Of a stretch of 64,000 bases of DNA, positions 8,879 through 18,300 are shown piece after piece; the stretch's first letter is position 1; each line of letters begins with the position of its first letter. Below the pieces are notes generated by a model. That model worked only from the letters and a program-made list of their open reading frames with translations, was not told the origin of the DNA and searched no databases. The stretch comes from Pantoea eucalypti (GTDB lineage Bacteria > Pseudomonadota > Gammaproteobacteria > Enterobacterales > Enterobacteriaceae). The stretch lies in assembly GCF_009646115.1 (NCBI RefSeq), contig NZ_CP045720.1, forward strand, positions 2,790,001 through 2,854,000, given 5' to 3'. A program made the position numbers and the translations under genes.

Positions 8879-9837
8879 GCCTTCTCTCCCATTTCACGGT
8901 TTTGATGCTTATGGAACCAGATGATCGGCAGAATCAGGATCAGCAGAATGATCACCGCCAGCGCGGAAGCCACCGGCCAGTCGCGGTTGTTAAAGAATTC
9001 CTGCCACAGGATACGGCCGATCATGATGCTGTCCGGGCCACCCAGCAGTTCAGGAATCACGTACTCCCCTACCGCCGGGATAAAGACCAGCATCGATCCG
9101 GCGATGATGCCGCCTTTGGTCAGCGGCACAATCACGCTGAAAAAGGTCTTCAGCGGACGCGCACCCAGGTCCAGTGAGGCTTCCACCAGCGAGTAGTCGA
9201 TACGGGTCAGCGCGGTGTAGATCGGCAGCACCATAAACGGCAGATAGCAGTAAACGATACCGATATAGACCGCGGTATTGGTGTAGAGGATCACCAGCGG
9301 ATGATCGATTACGCCCAGCCACAGCAGGAAGCGGTTCAGAATGCCGTTGTTGTTCAGCAAGCCCATCCAGGCGTAAACGCGAACCAGAAACGAGGTCCAC
9401 GACGGCAGAATGACCAGCAGCAACAGAATGGTGCGCATCGATGGCTTACTGTGCGCCACGGCCCAGGCGAGTGGATAGCCAATCAGCAGACAGATGACCG
9501 TGGAGATCGCCGCTACTTTCAATGACTGCAGATAGGCGTCGATGTAGAGCGGATCGTCAGTCAGCGTCAGGTAGTTGCCGAAATTGAGCACAATGCTGAA
9601 CTGGTCATCTGCCCAGCTCACCAGCTCGGTGTAAGGGGGAATCGCTCGCGCTATGTCTGCGAAGCTAATCTTCAGCACCGTCAGAAACGGCAGCAGGAAT
9701 AACAGCACCAGCCAGACATAAGGCAGTGCGATCACCAGCTTGCGGCCATGCTGCATTTTTACCCGCGTGGCCCAGCGTTGCAGCGGCGTGCCGACCAGTC
9801 GGGCAGGCGCTTTGGCGCGTTGGAAAATCTGGCTCAT
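8875..9837 (-). CDS. potH: Putrescine ABC transporter permease PotH
   Basis: Partner permease of PotI, 320 aa. A positively charged cytoplasmic N-terminus (residues 1-30) precedes the first membrane segment LVIALPYVWLVLLFLLPFL. The EAA loop has VEASLDLGARPLKTFFSVIV and is followed by PAVGEYVIPELLGGP, the PotB/PotH signature. It lies 9 bp after potG and overlaps potI. An AAGGAG ribosome-binding site precedes the ATG. Confidence 0.96.
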   Translation of the reverse strand: MSQIFQRAKAPARLVGTPLQRWATRVKMQHGRKLVIALPYVWLVLLFLLPFLTVLKISFADIARAIPPYTELVSWADDQFSIVLNFGNYLTLTDDPLYIDAYLQSLKVAAISTVICLLIGYPLAWAVAHSKPSMRTILLLLVILPSWTSFLVRVYAWMGLLNNNGILNRFLLWLGVIDHPLVILYTNTAVYIGIVYCYLPFMVLPIYTALTRIDYSLVEASLDLGARPLKTFFSVIVPLTKGGIIAGSMLVFIPAVGEYVIPELLGGPDSIMIGRILWQEFFNNRDWPVASALAVIILLILILPIIWFHKHQNREMGEKA

Positions 9838-9846
9838 AGCCGCTCC

Positions 9847-10980
9847 TTAAACCGTCAACACCACGCAGCTGTCGCTTTCCCAGCAGAGGCGGACTTCATC
9901 GCCCCAGGTTGGCAACCCTTTGCGGTAGCGATGCGCGTTTTGCAACTGTGCGCTAATCATCTGTCCACTGTGCAGACGGACATGGAAAATAGAGAGGTCG
10001 CCGAGATAAGCGATGTGAACCACTTCTCCCACCGCAAAGTTATAGCCATCGGCGGGTACTTCATCGCACAGCATGACTTTTTCAGGACGCAGCGCCACAT
10101 GCACCGGCACGTTATCGACCACCGAGACATCGGAATCGACTTTCAGCGGATGCATCAGGCCGGGACTGTCGATCACCAGGCCATCCGCCTGACGTTCACG
10201 CAGTAACCCTTCGAAGACGTTAACCGAACCGATAAACTCCGCGCTGTAACGGCTGGTCGGATGCTCATAGATCTCTTCCGGCTCGCCAATCTGCACGAAT
10301 TTACCGCGATTCATAATCGCAATGCGCCCCGCCATGGTCATCGCCTCTTCCTGGTCGTGCGTCACCATCACGCAGGTCGCGCCAACGCGCTCCAGAATAT
10401 CGACAACTTCCAGCTGCATCCTGTCGCGCAGTTTCTTGTCCAGAGCACCCATTGGCTCATCCAGCAGCAGCAGTTTTGGGCGTTTCGCCAGGCTGCGGGC
10501 CAGTGCCACGCGCTGACGCTGGCCACCAGAGAGCTGATGCGGTTTGCGTTTCGCAAACTCCTGCATGTGCACCAGCGCCAGCATTTCGGCCACCCGACTG
10601 TTTATCTCCCCTTTCGGCAGCCGGTCCTGCTTCAGACCAAAGGCAATATTCTGCTCCACCGTCATGTGCGGAAACAGCGCGTAGGACTGGAACATCATGT
10701 TAATCGGGCGCTGATAGGGAGCAACGTGCGACAGATCCTGTCCATCCAGCACAATCTGGCCGCTGGTGGGCGGCTCGAAACCGGCCAGCATGCGCAGCAG
10801 CGTGGATTTGCCACAGCCCGATGCACCCAGCAGGGCAAAGATCTCACCTTTATAGATAGTCAGGCTGACATCATCCACGGCGTGCTGGCCGTCAAAGGAT
10901 TTGGTCAGATTGCGAATTTCCAGCAGCGGCGTTAACGCTTTTGCGGTTTTATTTTGAGGACGGGGAATGGCATCGTTCAC
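9847..10980 (-). CDS. potG: Putrescine ABC transporter ATP-binding protein PotG
   Basis: ATPase of the putrescine importer, 377 aa as in E. coli. The start is GTG at 10978-10980, giving (V/M)NDAIPRPQNKTAKAL, the conserved PotG N-terminus, with GGAGAG upstream; upstream in-frame codons have no homology. Walker A GASGCGKS at residues 52-59, signature LSGGQRQRVALARSL, Walker B LLLLDEPMGALD, switch VTHDQEEAM, and a C-terminal TOBE domain (GEVVHIAYLGDLSIFHVRL). The 123-bp gap from potF holds two hairpins that could set expression below that of the binding protein. Confidence 0.96.
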   Translation of the reverse strand: MNDAIPRPQNKTAKALTPLLEIRNLTKSFDGQHAVDDVSLTIYKGEIFALLGASGCGKSTLLRMLAGFEPPTSGQIVLDGQDLSHVAPYQRPINMMFQSYALFPHMTVEQNIAFGLKQDRLPKGEINSRVAEMLALVHMQEFAKRKPHQLSGGQRQRVALARSLAKRPKLLLLDEPMGALDKKLRDRMQLEVVDILERVGATCVMVTHDQEEAMTMAGRIAIMNRGKFVQIGEPEEIYEHPTSRYSAEFIGSVNVFEGLLRERQADGLVIDSPGLMHPLKVDSDVSVVDNVPVHVALRPEKVMLCDEVPADGYNFAVGEVVHIAYLGDLSIFHVRLHSGQMISAQLQNAHRYRKGLPTWGDEVRLCWESDSCVVLTV

Positions 10981-11012
10981 AAAGGGTTCTCTCCGGAGCC
11001 AGGCGGAACATT

Positions 11013-11069
11013 GCGGCAAAATTTGCCGCTAAAAATGGCACAACAGAGGCCGGGATTGCGCCTCTGTTG
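11013..11069 (-). promoter_or_regulatory. Two stem-loops between potF and potG
   Basis: On the minus strand potF is followed by a 10-bp perfect stem (arms 11060-11069 and 11041-11050, CAACAGAGGC/GCCTCTGTTG) and then by the palindrome GCGGCAAAATTTGCCGC (11013-11029). Neither has a T-tract. They resemble the mRNA-stabilising or attenuating hairpins often found after periplasmic-binding-protein genes. Confidence 0.6.
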
Positions 11070-11103
11070 CTGATGCGTGACAGGTCAATCCGTTAAGGAC
11101 GAA

Positions 11104-12213
11104 CTACTTACCACTTTTTACTTTAGTCCATGCACGCGTACGCACACGATCCAGTTTCGGATCCTGGACTTTCAGCACGAACAATTTCGACATCGCTTCA
11201 GGTGTCGGGAAGATACCTGGATTGTTACGGACATCAGCATTGATCAGCGGCAGCGACGCTTTGTTGCCGTTGGCGTAGTTCATTTTGTTAGAGACATCGG
11301 CGATCACTTTCGGATCCATGATGTAGTTCAGCCAGGCGTAAGCACCGTCGAGGTTTTTCGCATCTTTCGGGATCGCCATCATATCGAAGAAGGCCAGTGC
11401 GCCCTCTTTCGGTACGCTGTAGCCCAGGTGCACCCCGTTTTTCGCGGCATCAGCACGGTTTTTCGCCTGCAGAATATCGCCCGACCAGCCGATGGCGACA
11501 CAGATGTTACCGTTAGCCAGATCGTTGATGTACTGCGACGAATGGAAGTAGCGGATATTCGGACGCAGTTTCAGCAGCAGGTCAGTAGCCGCGCCGGAAT
11601 AGTCTTTAGCATCAGAGGAGTTCGGATCTTTGCCCAGATAGTTCAGTACCGTGGCAAAAATCTCTTCTGGTGCATCCAGGAAGGAAACGCCACAGCTTTT
11701 CAGTTTCTCCAGGTTTTCTGGCTTCAGCACCAGATCCCAGCTGTTGACTGGCGCATCGGCGCCCAGTGCGGCTTTAACTTTATCGATGTTATAGCCAATA
11801 CCCGTGGTGCCCCACAGATATGGAATGGCATATTTGTTACCCGGATCGTGTTGCGCCACTTTTTCCATTAGTGCCGGATCGAGGTTTTTATAGTTAGGCA
11901 GTTTGCTCTTATCCAGCGGCTGGAATACCCCGGACTGCAGCTGACGCGCCAGGAAACTGGAAGATGGCACCACAACATCGTAGCCGGTACTGCCCGCCAT
12001 CAGTTTGCCTTCCAGCACTTCGTTGGAGTCAAACACATCGTAGACCACTTTGATGCCGGACTGCTTTTCAAAGTTCGGCACGGTATCTGGCGAAATATAA
12101 TCGGACCAGTTGTAGACGTGCAGCGTTTTATCTTCCGCCATGCTGCTGGCCGACGCGGCCATCAGCGCAGCAGCTACCACAGCTGACAGCCATTTCTGAC
12201 GTGAGTTGAACAT
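11104..12213 (-). CDS. potF: Putrescine-binding periplasmic protein PotF
   Basis: Periplasmic receptor of the putrescine importer, 369 aa. The ATG at 12213 has AGGAGG upstream and starts a signal peptide ([20 protein letters not shown]...SMA); the mature protein opens with [19 protein letters not shown], diagnostic of PotD/PotF. Other blocks: [40 protein letters not shown]. First gene of potFGHI; about 380 bp of non-coding DNA precede it and must hold the operon promoter. Confidence 0.96.
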   Translation of the reverse strand: MFNSRQKWLSAVVAAALMAASASSMAEDKTLHVYNWSDYISPDTVPNFEKQSGIKVVYDVFDSNEVLEGKLMAGSTGYDVVVPSSSFLARQLQSGVFQPLDKSKLPNYKNLDPALMEKVAQHDPGNKYAIPYLWGTTGIGYNIDKVKAALGADAPVNSWDLVLKPENLEKLKSCGVSFLDAPEEIFATVLNYLGKDPNSSDAKDYSGAATDLLLKLRPNIRYFHSSQYINDLANGNICVAIGWSGDILQAKNRADAAKNGVHLGYSVPKEGALAFFDMMAIPKDAKNLDGAYAWLNYIMDPKVIADVSNKMNYANGNKASLPLINADVRNNPGIFPTPEAMSKLFVLKVQDPKLDRVRTRAWTKVKSGK

Positions 12214-12597
12214 ATTTTTCCATCCTCCTGAGCGGGTCATTACAACGCTGCAAATCAGAGATCCCTGCATTGCGTTCCGGACAAAACGTCAGTGACACAA
12301 TGAATCATTATTCAGCGGGAGTTTAATAGCAAAAACCTATAGCTGAGACGCAGTTACGCGCCTGTTACAGCCCCGCAAGCATAGCCCCACCCGTCATGCT
12401 GTACCAGACCTCAGCGTAAAAAACGCCTGAAACCGATATTTTATGCATGTTTAAGCTATGAGGTTCGGCTTTGATGGCATAAACCACGACAAATATCTGG
12501 CGTTAAAGGGCAAAGTGCAGAATAAAAAAAGGCGGCGGCGGATAGCGGGCATAAAAAAGCCGTCTCAGGGACGGCTTAGTGGGCGACCCTGTCGGGC
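12214..12597. other. Non-coding region between potF and ybjN
   Basis: 384 bp without a convincing ORF. It holds the pot promoter region at the potF end and the ybjN terminator at the other end. I cannot assign operators in it. Confidence 0.6.
12551..12577 (-). terminator. Intrinsic terminator after ybjN
   Basis: Read on the minus strand, AAGCCGTC-CCTGA-GACGGCTT forms an 8-bp stem directly followed by TTTTTTAT. Confidence 0.88.
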
Positions 12598-13077
12598 TTA
12601 GTGCAGCACAGAATGGACGCTGGTCACCGGAACGTGCTCTTCTTCTTCGCCCACAATCAGCAAATTGTTGGCAAAGGCTTCCAGAATGACCATGGAGATC
12701 TGCTCTTCACTCTGCTTCATAAAGTGTGAGAACTGACCAAACGTTAATCCTGCCGTGGTGGTCATTGACTGACAGACAATGAGCTTCGGCAGATTATCAT
12801 CCTGAATGTCGATAAATGCTTTCACCGTCAGTGAACTGGCATTGATTTGCGACAAATCGCCGACCAGCGGAATCAGCGCCGTTGGCTTCACTTCAGCCAG
12901 CGCCGAAAACAGAATGACGTTGTCGACCAGATCGATTTTGGCGTCAAACACCCCATCAAAGTTTTGCATGTGAGGCAGATGAAGTGCCTGACAGGCATCG
13001 CATTCGAACCAGGTGATATTTTGCTGATCCAGCCAGCGACGCAGCAGGTCGATATCCGGAACGACAAGAGAATCCAT
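12598..13077 (-). CDS. ybjN: YbjN domain protein
   Basis: A 159-aa protein of the YbjN family (DUF1821-like), thought to modulate motility and stress responses in E. coli; the molecular role is not known. Conserved blocks are WFECDACQALHLPHMQNFDGVFDAKIDLVDN (quoted as WFECDACQALHLPHM and FDGVFDAKIDL), INASSLTVKAF and QSEEQISMVIL. Last gene of the ybjC-nfsA-rimK-ybjN group in the E. coli order, followed by a clear terminator. Confidence 0.92.
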   Translation of the reverse strand: MDSLVVPDIDLLRRWLDQQNITWFECDACQALHLPHMQNFDGVFDAKIDLVDNVILFSALAEVKPTALIPLVGDLSQINASSLTVKAFIDIQDDNLPKLIVCQSMTTTAGLTFGQFSHFMKQSEEQISMVILEAFANNLLIVGEEEEHVPVTSVHSVLH

Positions 13078-13164
13078 CGTAAAATCCCAGTGGGGTGATA
13101 AACAGGCGACTTAGCTTACGGAAAAATGCGCGGCGATGCCACGAAAACTGCTGAAAAGCGCGCG

Positions 13165-14067
13165 TCAGCCAGCGGTTTTAGGACGGAGCCCGGGGATAGC
13201 CTGCTGCTCGATCCGCTGGATCATTAACGCGGCGATGTTAAGGTCGCTGCTGGTTTCGATGCCCTCCAGACCTGGCGAGGCGTTAACTTCCATCACCAGT
13301 GGGCCACGATGAGCGCGCAGAATATCGACGCCCGCCACTTCCAGTCCCAGTGTGGCTGCCGCTTTCACGGCCATCTGCCGCTCCAGTGACGTGATCTCGA
13401 CGGGATACGCTTTGCCACCACGATGCAGGTTGGAACGGAAATCGCCCTCTTTCGCGACACGCTCAATCGCGGCCACGACCTGATTGCCGATTACCAGACA
13501 GCGAATGTCACGTCCCTGCGCTTCTTTAATAAACTCCTGCACCAGAATATGGGCATTCAGGCCGCGAAAGGCATCAATAACACTTTCTGCCGCCTGACGT
13601 GTTTCGGCCAGTACGACACCAATGCCCTGGGTTCCTTCTACCAGCTTGACCACCAGCGGTGCGCCACCCACCATGGCAATCAAATCATCGGTATCATCGG
13701 GCGAAGAGGCAAAGCCGGTCACCGGCATGTCGATGCCTTCTCGTGCCAGCAGCTGCAGCGAGCGCAATTTGTCACGGGTGCGGGTAATGGCGGCGGACTC
13801 ATTCAGCGGATAGCTGCCACACATTTCAAACTGCCGCAGTACCGCCGCGCCATAAAAAGTGATGGCGTTACCAATGCGCGGGATAACGGCATCGAAATGA
13901 CCCAGCGGTTCACCACAATAGTGAACCGCTGGCGAGGCAGGATTGATATTCATATAGCAGGAGAGCGGATCGATGACCTGTACTTCGTGGTCGCGCGCAG
14001 CGGCCTCATCACGCAATCGTCGGCTGGAATAGAGCGTTTCGTCACGTGACAGGATGGCTATCTTCAT
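13165..14067 (-). CDS. rimK: Ribosomal protein S6 glutamate ligase RimK
   Basis: ATP-grasp ligase that adds glutamate residues to the C-terminus of ribosomal protein S6; 300 aa, the E. coli length. The ATP-grasp fold shows [17 protein letters not shown] (glycine-rich lid), [24 protein letters not shown] and the metal-binding end [14 protein letters not shown]. It sits between nfsA and ybjN, transcribed with them. A GGAGAG ribosome-binding site precedes the ATG. Confidence 0.95.
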   Translation of the reverse strand: MKIAILSRDETLYSSRRLRDEAAARDHEVQVIDPLSCYMNINPASPAVHYCGEPLGHFDAVIPRIGNAITFYGAAVLRQFEMCGSYPLNESAAITRTRDKLRSLQLLAREGIDMPVTGFASSPDDTDDLIAMVGGAPLVVKLVEGTQGIGVVLAETRQAAESVIDAFRGLNAHILVQEFIKEAQGRDIRCLVIGNQVVAAIERVAKEGDFRSNLHRGGKAYPVEITSLERQMAVKAAATLGLEVAGVDILRAHRGPLVMEVNASPGLEGIETSSDLNIAALMIQRIEQQAIPGLRPKTAG

Positions 14068-14087
14068 CGCTGCTCTCCCTTTCTGAA

Positions 14088-14810
14088 TTAACGCGTGGCC
14101 CAGCCCTGTTGATGCAGATAATCGAGCATAAACGGACGCGTCTCTTTAATGATCAGCCGCTGGATTAGCTCGCTCCAGGTTTCACTACGCTGGTTACTGT
14201 CGCGCTGCTGATAATAGAGTTCTGTGCGGCTATCGTATTCTGCCAGCACCGCCGGATCCAGTGGCTGATAGCGATTCTCATGTACCAGCATCGCATGTGG
14301 CATACGCGGTTTGACGTCCGGCTTCGATTCCGGATGACCCAGGCAGAAACCAAACAGCGGCAGCACAAACTTCGGCAGGCCCAGCAGTTCTGTCACTTCC
14401 GCAATGCTGTTACGAATCCCGCCGATAAAGACGCCGCCCAGATCCAGTGATTCCGCTGCGACCATGGCATTCTGCCCCATCAGCGCGGTGTCGACACAGC
14501 CCAGCAGCAATTGCTCGGCACGGCCCAGTTGTGCATCCGGGCAAATCTGCAGGTGGCGATTAAAGTCCGCGCAGAAAATCCAGAACTCAGGCGCATCTGC
14601 GACCCACGTCTGCCCGCCGGTCAGCGTTACCAGCTTGTCACGCAGCGCTTTGTCGGTGATACGGATAATAGAAGAGCACTGTAAAAAGCTGGATGTGGAC
14701 GCCGATTGCGCCGAATTAATAATCGCTTCACGCTGCTCTTCGCTGACCGGCTGGTCAGTAAAGGCGCGGATCGAACGGTGGCTGCACAGTAAATCAATGG
14801 TCGGTGTCAT
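14088..14810 (-). CDS. nfsA: Oxygen-insensitive NADPH nitroreductase NfsA
   Basis: FMN flavoprotein reducing nitro compounds and quinones by two-electron steps with NADPH; 240 aa as in E. coli. The ATG at 14810 gives [23 protein letters not shown], the family start, with CTGGAG upstream; the frame extends 11 codons upstream without homology. Blocks [37 protein letters not shown] and [16 protein letters not shown] match. Second gene of ybjC-nfsA-rimK-ybjN, which in E. coli is controlled by SoxS; I could not verify a soxbox here. Confidence 0.95.
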   Translation of the reverse strand: MTPTIDLLCSHRSIRAFTDQPVSEEQREAIINSAQSASTSSFLQCSSIIRITDKALRDKLVTLTGGQTWVADAPEFWIFCADFNRHLQICPDAQLGRAEQLLLGCVDTALMGQNAMVAAESLDLGGVFIGGIRNSIAEVTELLGLPKFVLPLFGFCLGHPESKPDVKPRMPHAMLVHENRYQPLDPAVLAEYDSRTELYYQQRDSNQRSETWSELIQRLIIKETRPFMLDYLHQQGWATR

Positions 14811-14826
14811 AAAGTCTCCAGCAAAA

Positions 14827-15078
14827 TTATCTTTTTTTATCAATCTGATTGAACAGCTGTGGTGCTATCGCTTTCGCGGTGCGCCACATTAACAGCCAGG
14901 CAGCAGGCAGCATCAGAACCACGCCGGCGATGAACAGCACAGTGGCCAGCGTTTTCACGTCAGCCATGTCTGGCAGCGGAAGCCAGTGGTTGATCAGCAG
15001 CAGCGCGCCTAAAATCAACAGGCCACCTGCCGCCTCCATCACCACCACAAACCGGGGCAATCTGGCTACACTCTGCAT
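14827..15078 (-). CDS. ybjC: Small inner membrane protein YbjC
   Basis: An 82-aa protein with two membrane segments (VVVMEAAGGLLILGALLLI and VLFIAGVVLMLPAAWLLMW), ending in a basic tail. The ATG at 15078 has a perfect AGGAGG upstream; a longer reading from 15114 lacks that. Similar to E. coli YbjC in size, topology and the AKAIAPQL(F/M)N ending, and in the same place upstream of nfsA. Function unknown; in E. coli it is co-induced with nfsA under redox stress. Confidence 0.82.
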   Translation of the reverse strand: MQSVARLPRFVVVMEAAGGLLILGALLLINHWLPLPDMADVKTLATVLFIAGVVLMLPAAWLLMWRTAKAIAPQLFNQIDKKR

Positions 15079-15333
15079 CACATCCTCCTGCCTTAGCGGC
15101 TTACTGAGCGTCAATTATGGTCAACAACCCAAAAATTGCGCGGGATATAGAGGCCGCTGCTGCGAAAAAGCCCCTGTTTCAGATGCTTCCTGAACGCGCG
15201 GCAATAGCGTGCGGGCATCAGACTAACAGGCAAATCCTGCTTTCCTTAAGCGATACGAGCGGGCATGATGGTGCCCATTCTCTGTTTCGTTATGTGATAG
15301 TCATCACACAATAGTCGCTGCAAGGAGTTCTTT

Positions 15334-15597
15334 ATGATTGCTGTTATTTTTGGTCGTCCGGGCTGTCCTTACTGTGTGCGTGCCCACGAACTGGCCGATA
15401 AACTGACCGCTGAGCGCGATGATTTTAGCTACCAGTACGTTGATATTAACGCAGAAGGCATTACAAAAGCCGATCTGGAAGCCAGCGCCGGTAAACCGGT
15501 CAGCACCGTCCCACAGATTTTCGTGGACGAAAAACATATCGGTGGCTACACCGAGTTCGCTGCATGGACTAAAGAGAATCTGGGATTTGTCGCGTAA
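15334..15597 (+). CDS. grxA: Glutaredoxin 1
   Basis: Dithiol glutaredoxin, 87 aa, that reduces ribonucleotide reductase, PAPS reductase and OxyR using glutathione. The redox motif is CPYC in GRPGCPYCVRA near the N-terminus; the cis-Pro loop is STVPQIFVDEKHIGG and the C-terminus TEFAAWTKENLG. Good ribosome-binding site (AAGGAG). It is divergent from ybjC. In E. coli grxA is activated by OxyR; only a weak OxyR-like pattern is visible upstream. Confidence 0.96.
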   Translation: MIAVIFGRPGCPYCVRAHELADKLTAERDDFSYQYVDINAEGITKADLEASAGKPVSTVPQIFVDEKHIGGYTEFAAWTKENLGFVA

Positions 15598-15621
15598 GCG
15601 CAAAGGGCCGGAATAAAAAAG

Positions 15622-15651
15622 GCGAGGCAGAAAATTCTGTCTCGCTTTTTT
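15622..15651 (+). terminator. Bidirectional intrinsic terminator between grxA and ybjM
   Basis: GCGAGGCAGAA-AA-TTCTGTCTCGC stem with one G-T pair, flanked by AAAAAA on the left and TTTTTT on the right, so it can serve both convergent genes. Confidence 0.88.
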
Positions 15652-15684
15652 GCTCTCTGGCTGTGGGAAATCAAACGGCACCCT

Positions 15685-16050
15685 TCAGTTGAGTGACGCC
15701 ATGACAATCTGCATCAATCGCACCAGCAATGCCCCGCAACCTGCCCAGAACAGGGCGCTCAGGCTCCAGGCCACTAAAAAGAATCCGCTACTGTGAATAA
15801 ACAGGCTGTTGTTTAACAGCAGTGCTGCCAGTAACGTTCCCCAGAGTCCCATCAGCAGCGTGCTTTTTAGCGGGCTTTCCACCTGCATCAACGCCATCAC
15901 AATACCGGGCAACATAAAGAGCAGTAATTCGGGCTGACCACGAAGCGGGCCGGGACCGACTTGCCAGAAACGACAGGTAAAAACAAACACCAGACTATAC
16001 AACACCACGCCGCACAGGCGGGTTGTCCAGAGATAAGAGCGCTGCGGCAT
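15685..16050 (-). CDS. ybjM: Inner membrane protein YbjM
   Basis: A 121-aa hydrophobic protein with about four membrane segments (for example LCGVVLYSLVFVFTCRFW and STLLMGLWGTLLAALLLNN). Function unknown. Identified mainly by size, topology and position between grxA and ybjL, as in E. coli; sequence conservation of this family is low. Convergent with grxA. Confidence 0.72.
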   Translation of the reverse strand: MPQRSYLWTTRLCGVVLYSLVFVFTCRFWQVGPGPLRGQPELLLFMLPGIVMALMQVESPLKSTLLMGLWGTLLAALLLNNSLFIHSSGFFLVAWSLSALFWAGCGALLVRLMQIVMASLN

Positions 16051-16308
16051 ACTACCCCACTGATTAAAAATAACCCCGACAATAACCTGCTGATATCCCT
16101 GATGCGTTCAGATGGAAATAAAAAGAAACAGTTCGTTGTGGCAACGAATGAAAACAGCCAATGGCTGAGAAAGATAATTGTGATTAGAATAGCGCCGCGG
16201 TAAAGGTTCTATTTACAGCATTGATACAACAGAACCTCAACGGCCTGCTCACGATAACGAAAAACAGGCTACTCTTCAATAGCTTACATGTAAACAAGAA
16301 GTTAAACA

Positions 16309-17997
16309 GTGAATATTAACGTCGCAGGATTGTTAAGCGGAAATGACATTTTGTTATTATTTGTCGTTTTAGCGCTTGGCCTTTGTCTGGGTAAGTTGCG
16401 TCTTGGCTCCGTTCAGCTGGGAAATTCGATTGGCGTATTAGTCGTTTCGCTCTTATTAGGCCAGCAACACTTCACGATCAATACCGATGCATTGAGCCTG
16501 GGCTTTATGCTGTTTATTTTTTGTGTCGGCGTTGAAGCCGGTCCCAACTTTTTTTCCATTTTCTTCCGCGACGGCAAAAATTATTTCATGCTCGCCATCG
16601 TCATGGTGGTCAGCGCACTGCTGCTGGCGCTGGGACTGGGCAAACTCTTTGGCTGGGATATTGGCCTCACCGCTGGCATGCTGGCCGGTTCGATGACCTC
16701 AACGCCGGTACTGGTCGGCGCGGGTGATACCCTGCGGCAAAGCATCACCGATCCAAAGCAGCTCGCACTCATGCAGGATCAGCTGAGCCTCGGCTATGCC
16801 GTAACCTATCTGATTGGCCTGGTGAGTCTGATTTTTGGCGCACGCTACCTGCCCCGTCTGCAACATCAGGATCTGCCCACCTGTGCCCAGCAAATTGCCC
16901 GGGAACGCGGTCTGGATGCGGACAGCCAGCGCAAAGTCTTTCTTCCCGTCATTCGCGCCTATCGCGTGGGCGCGGAACTGGTGGCGTGGAGCGGGGGCAA
17001 AAACCTGCGTGAACTGGGCATCTATCGTCAGACCGGTTGCTACATTGAGCGTATTCGCCGCAACGGTATTCTCGCCAGTCCCGATGGGGATGCGGTACTG
17101 CAGCTGGGTGATGATATCTCACTGGTGGGCTATCCTGATGCCCATGCCCGGCTCGACCCCAGCTTTCGTAATGGTAAAGAGGTGTTTGACCGCGATCTGC
17201 TGGATATGCGCATCGTTACCGAAGAGATCGTGGTGAAGAACCATAATGCGGTAAACAAGCGCCTGAGCAAGTTAAACCTCACCGATCACGGCTGCTTCCT
17301 GAACCGTGTGATACGCAGTCAGATTGAGATGCCGATCGATGACAGCATCATACTGAACAAAGGTGATGTGCTGCAGGTCAGCGGTGAGGCACGACGGGTC
17401 AAAAGTGTGGCCGATCGCATTGGTTTCATCGCGATTCACAGTCAGATGACCGATCTTTTAGCTTTCTGCGCCTTCTTTATCGTGGGTCTGATGATTGGCC
17501 TGATTACTTTCCAGTTCAGCAATTTCAGTTTTGGTATTGGTAACGCAGCGGGTCTGCTGTTCGCCGGTATCATGCTCGGCTTCCTCCGTGCCAACCATCC
17601 GACCTTTGGTTATATTCCGCAGGGCGCGCTGACGATGGTGAAAGAGTTCGGGCTGATGGTGTTTATGGCGGGAGTAGGATTAAGCGCTGGCAGCGGCATT
17701 AATCACGGCCTGAGCAGTGACGGTGCCCTGATGCTACTTTGCGGCCTGCTGGTGAGCCTGATTCCGGTGATCATCTGCTATCTGTTTGGTGCCTATGTGT
17801 TGCGGATGAACCGCGCCCTGCTGTTTGGTGCCATCATGGGTGCGCGAACCTGTGCACCGGCCATGGAGATTATCAGTGATACCGCACGCAGCAATATTCC
17901 GGCGCTGGGGTATGCCGGAACCTATGCCATTGCCAACGTATTGCTCACGCTGGCGGGGACACTGATTGTGATCATCTGGCCAATTTTGCCTTTATAA
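16309..17997 (+). CDS. ybjL: Putative transporter YbjL (AspT/YidE family)
   Basis: A 562-aa member of the aspartate:alanine exchanger family. Two membrane halves with the duplicated AspT domain (GLRLG-type start [39 protein letters not shown], and in the second half [18 protein letters not shown] and [12 protein letters not shown]) flank a cytoplasmic pair of RCK_C/TrkA_C domains at about residues 200-380. The start is GTG at 16309, which gives [24 protein letters not shown] as in E. coli YbjL. The substrate is not established. rybB follows on the same strand. Confidence 0.92.
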   Translation: MNINVAGLLSGNDILLLFVVLALGLCLGKLRLGSVQLGNSIGVLVVSLLLGQQHFTINTDALSLGFMLFIFCVGVEAGPNFFSIFFRDGKNYFMLAIVMVVSALLLALGLGKLFGWDIGLTAGMLAGSMTSTPVLVGAGDTLRQSITDPKQLALMQDQLSLGYAVTYLIGLVSLIFGARYLPRLQHQDLPTCAQQIARERGLDADSQRKVFLPVIRAYRVGAELVAWSGGKNLRELGIYRQTGCYIERIRRNGILASPDGDAVLQLGDDISLVGYPDAHARLDPSFRNGKEVFDRDLLDMRIVTEEIVVKNHNAVNKRLSKLNLTDHGCFLNRVIRSQIEMPIDDSIILNKGDVLQVSGEARRVKSVADRIGFIAIHSQMTDLLAFCAFFIVGLMIGLITFQFSNFSFGIGNAAGLLFAGIMLGFLRANHPTFGYIPQGALTMVKEFGLMVFMAGVGLSAGSGINHGLSSDGALMLLCGLLVSLIPVIICYLFGAYVLRMNRALLFGAIMGARTCAPAMEIISDTARSNIPALGYAGTYAIANVLLTLAGTLIVIIWPILPL

Positions 17998-18017
17998 AAT
18001 TTTTTTGCCTGCGTCCA

Positions 18018-18045
18018 GAACTTTATAGTTAAGCGATAGTCATAA
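18018..18045 (+). promoter_or_regulatory. Sigma-E promoter of rybB
   Basis: GAACTT (18018-18023), 15 bp spacer, then GTCATAA (18039-18045), with the RybB 5' end 5 bp further on. This fits the RpoE pattern GGAACTT-N15/16-TCAAA-like and the known E. coli rybB promoter. Confidence 0.82.
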
Positions 18046-18050
18046 TAAGT

Positions 18051-18117
18051 GCCACTGCTTTTCTTTGAAATCCCCAAATTGTGGAGCCCGCTGGTCTTTT
18101 TCCTGGCGGGTTTTTTT
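18051..18117 (+). ncRNA. rybB: RybB small regulatory RNA
   Basis: Hfq-dependent sRNA of the envelope-stress response that represses many outer-membrane protein mRNAs. The 5' seed GCCACTGCTTTTCTTTG is what I recall for E. coli RybB; the central part AAATCCCC...TGTGGAGCCC is similar. The 3' end is a Rho-independent terminator, CCCGC (18087-18091) with GCGGG (18106-18110) followed by seven Ts; its loop differs from E. coli. A sigma-E promoter lies at the right distance upstream, and the position beside ybjL is conserved. Length about 67 nt, somewhat shorter than the roughly 80 nt of E. coli. Confidence 0.93.
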
Positions 18118-18300
18118 ATGCCCTTTTTTCCTCCCTGCGCCACTCACTAGCACCACAAACTGACCCGAAACGGTCATAAAACTTAAACAGTTGTGCAACT
18201 CATTATCAGATTCGGAGCCTTTCCGTAGACGAATTGCGTCTTAAAAAGCAGGATGGTGCGCTGTTAAGTTAGCTATTTGTGCTGAGGAATGTATCCCGAA

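Noticed and set aside
12214..12597. Additional operator sites for potFGHI
   Set aside because: AT-rich patches are present but none matched a regulator pattern well enough.
15204..15240. OxyR site upstream of grxA (ATAG-N7-GCAT-N7-ACAG-N7-CTGC)
   Set aside because: Spacing is right and OxyR control is expected, but only 11 of 16 positions match; too weak to list.
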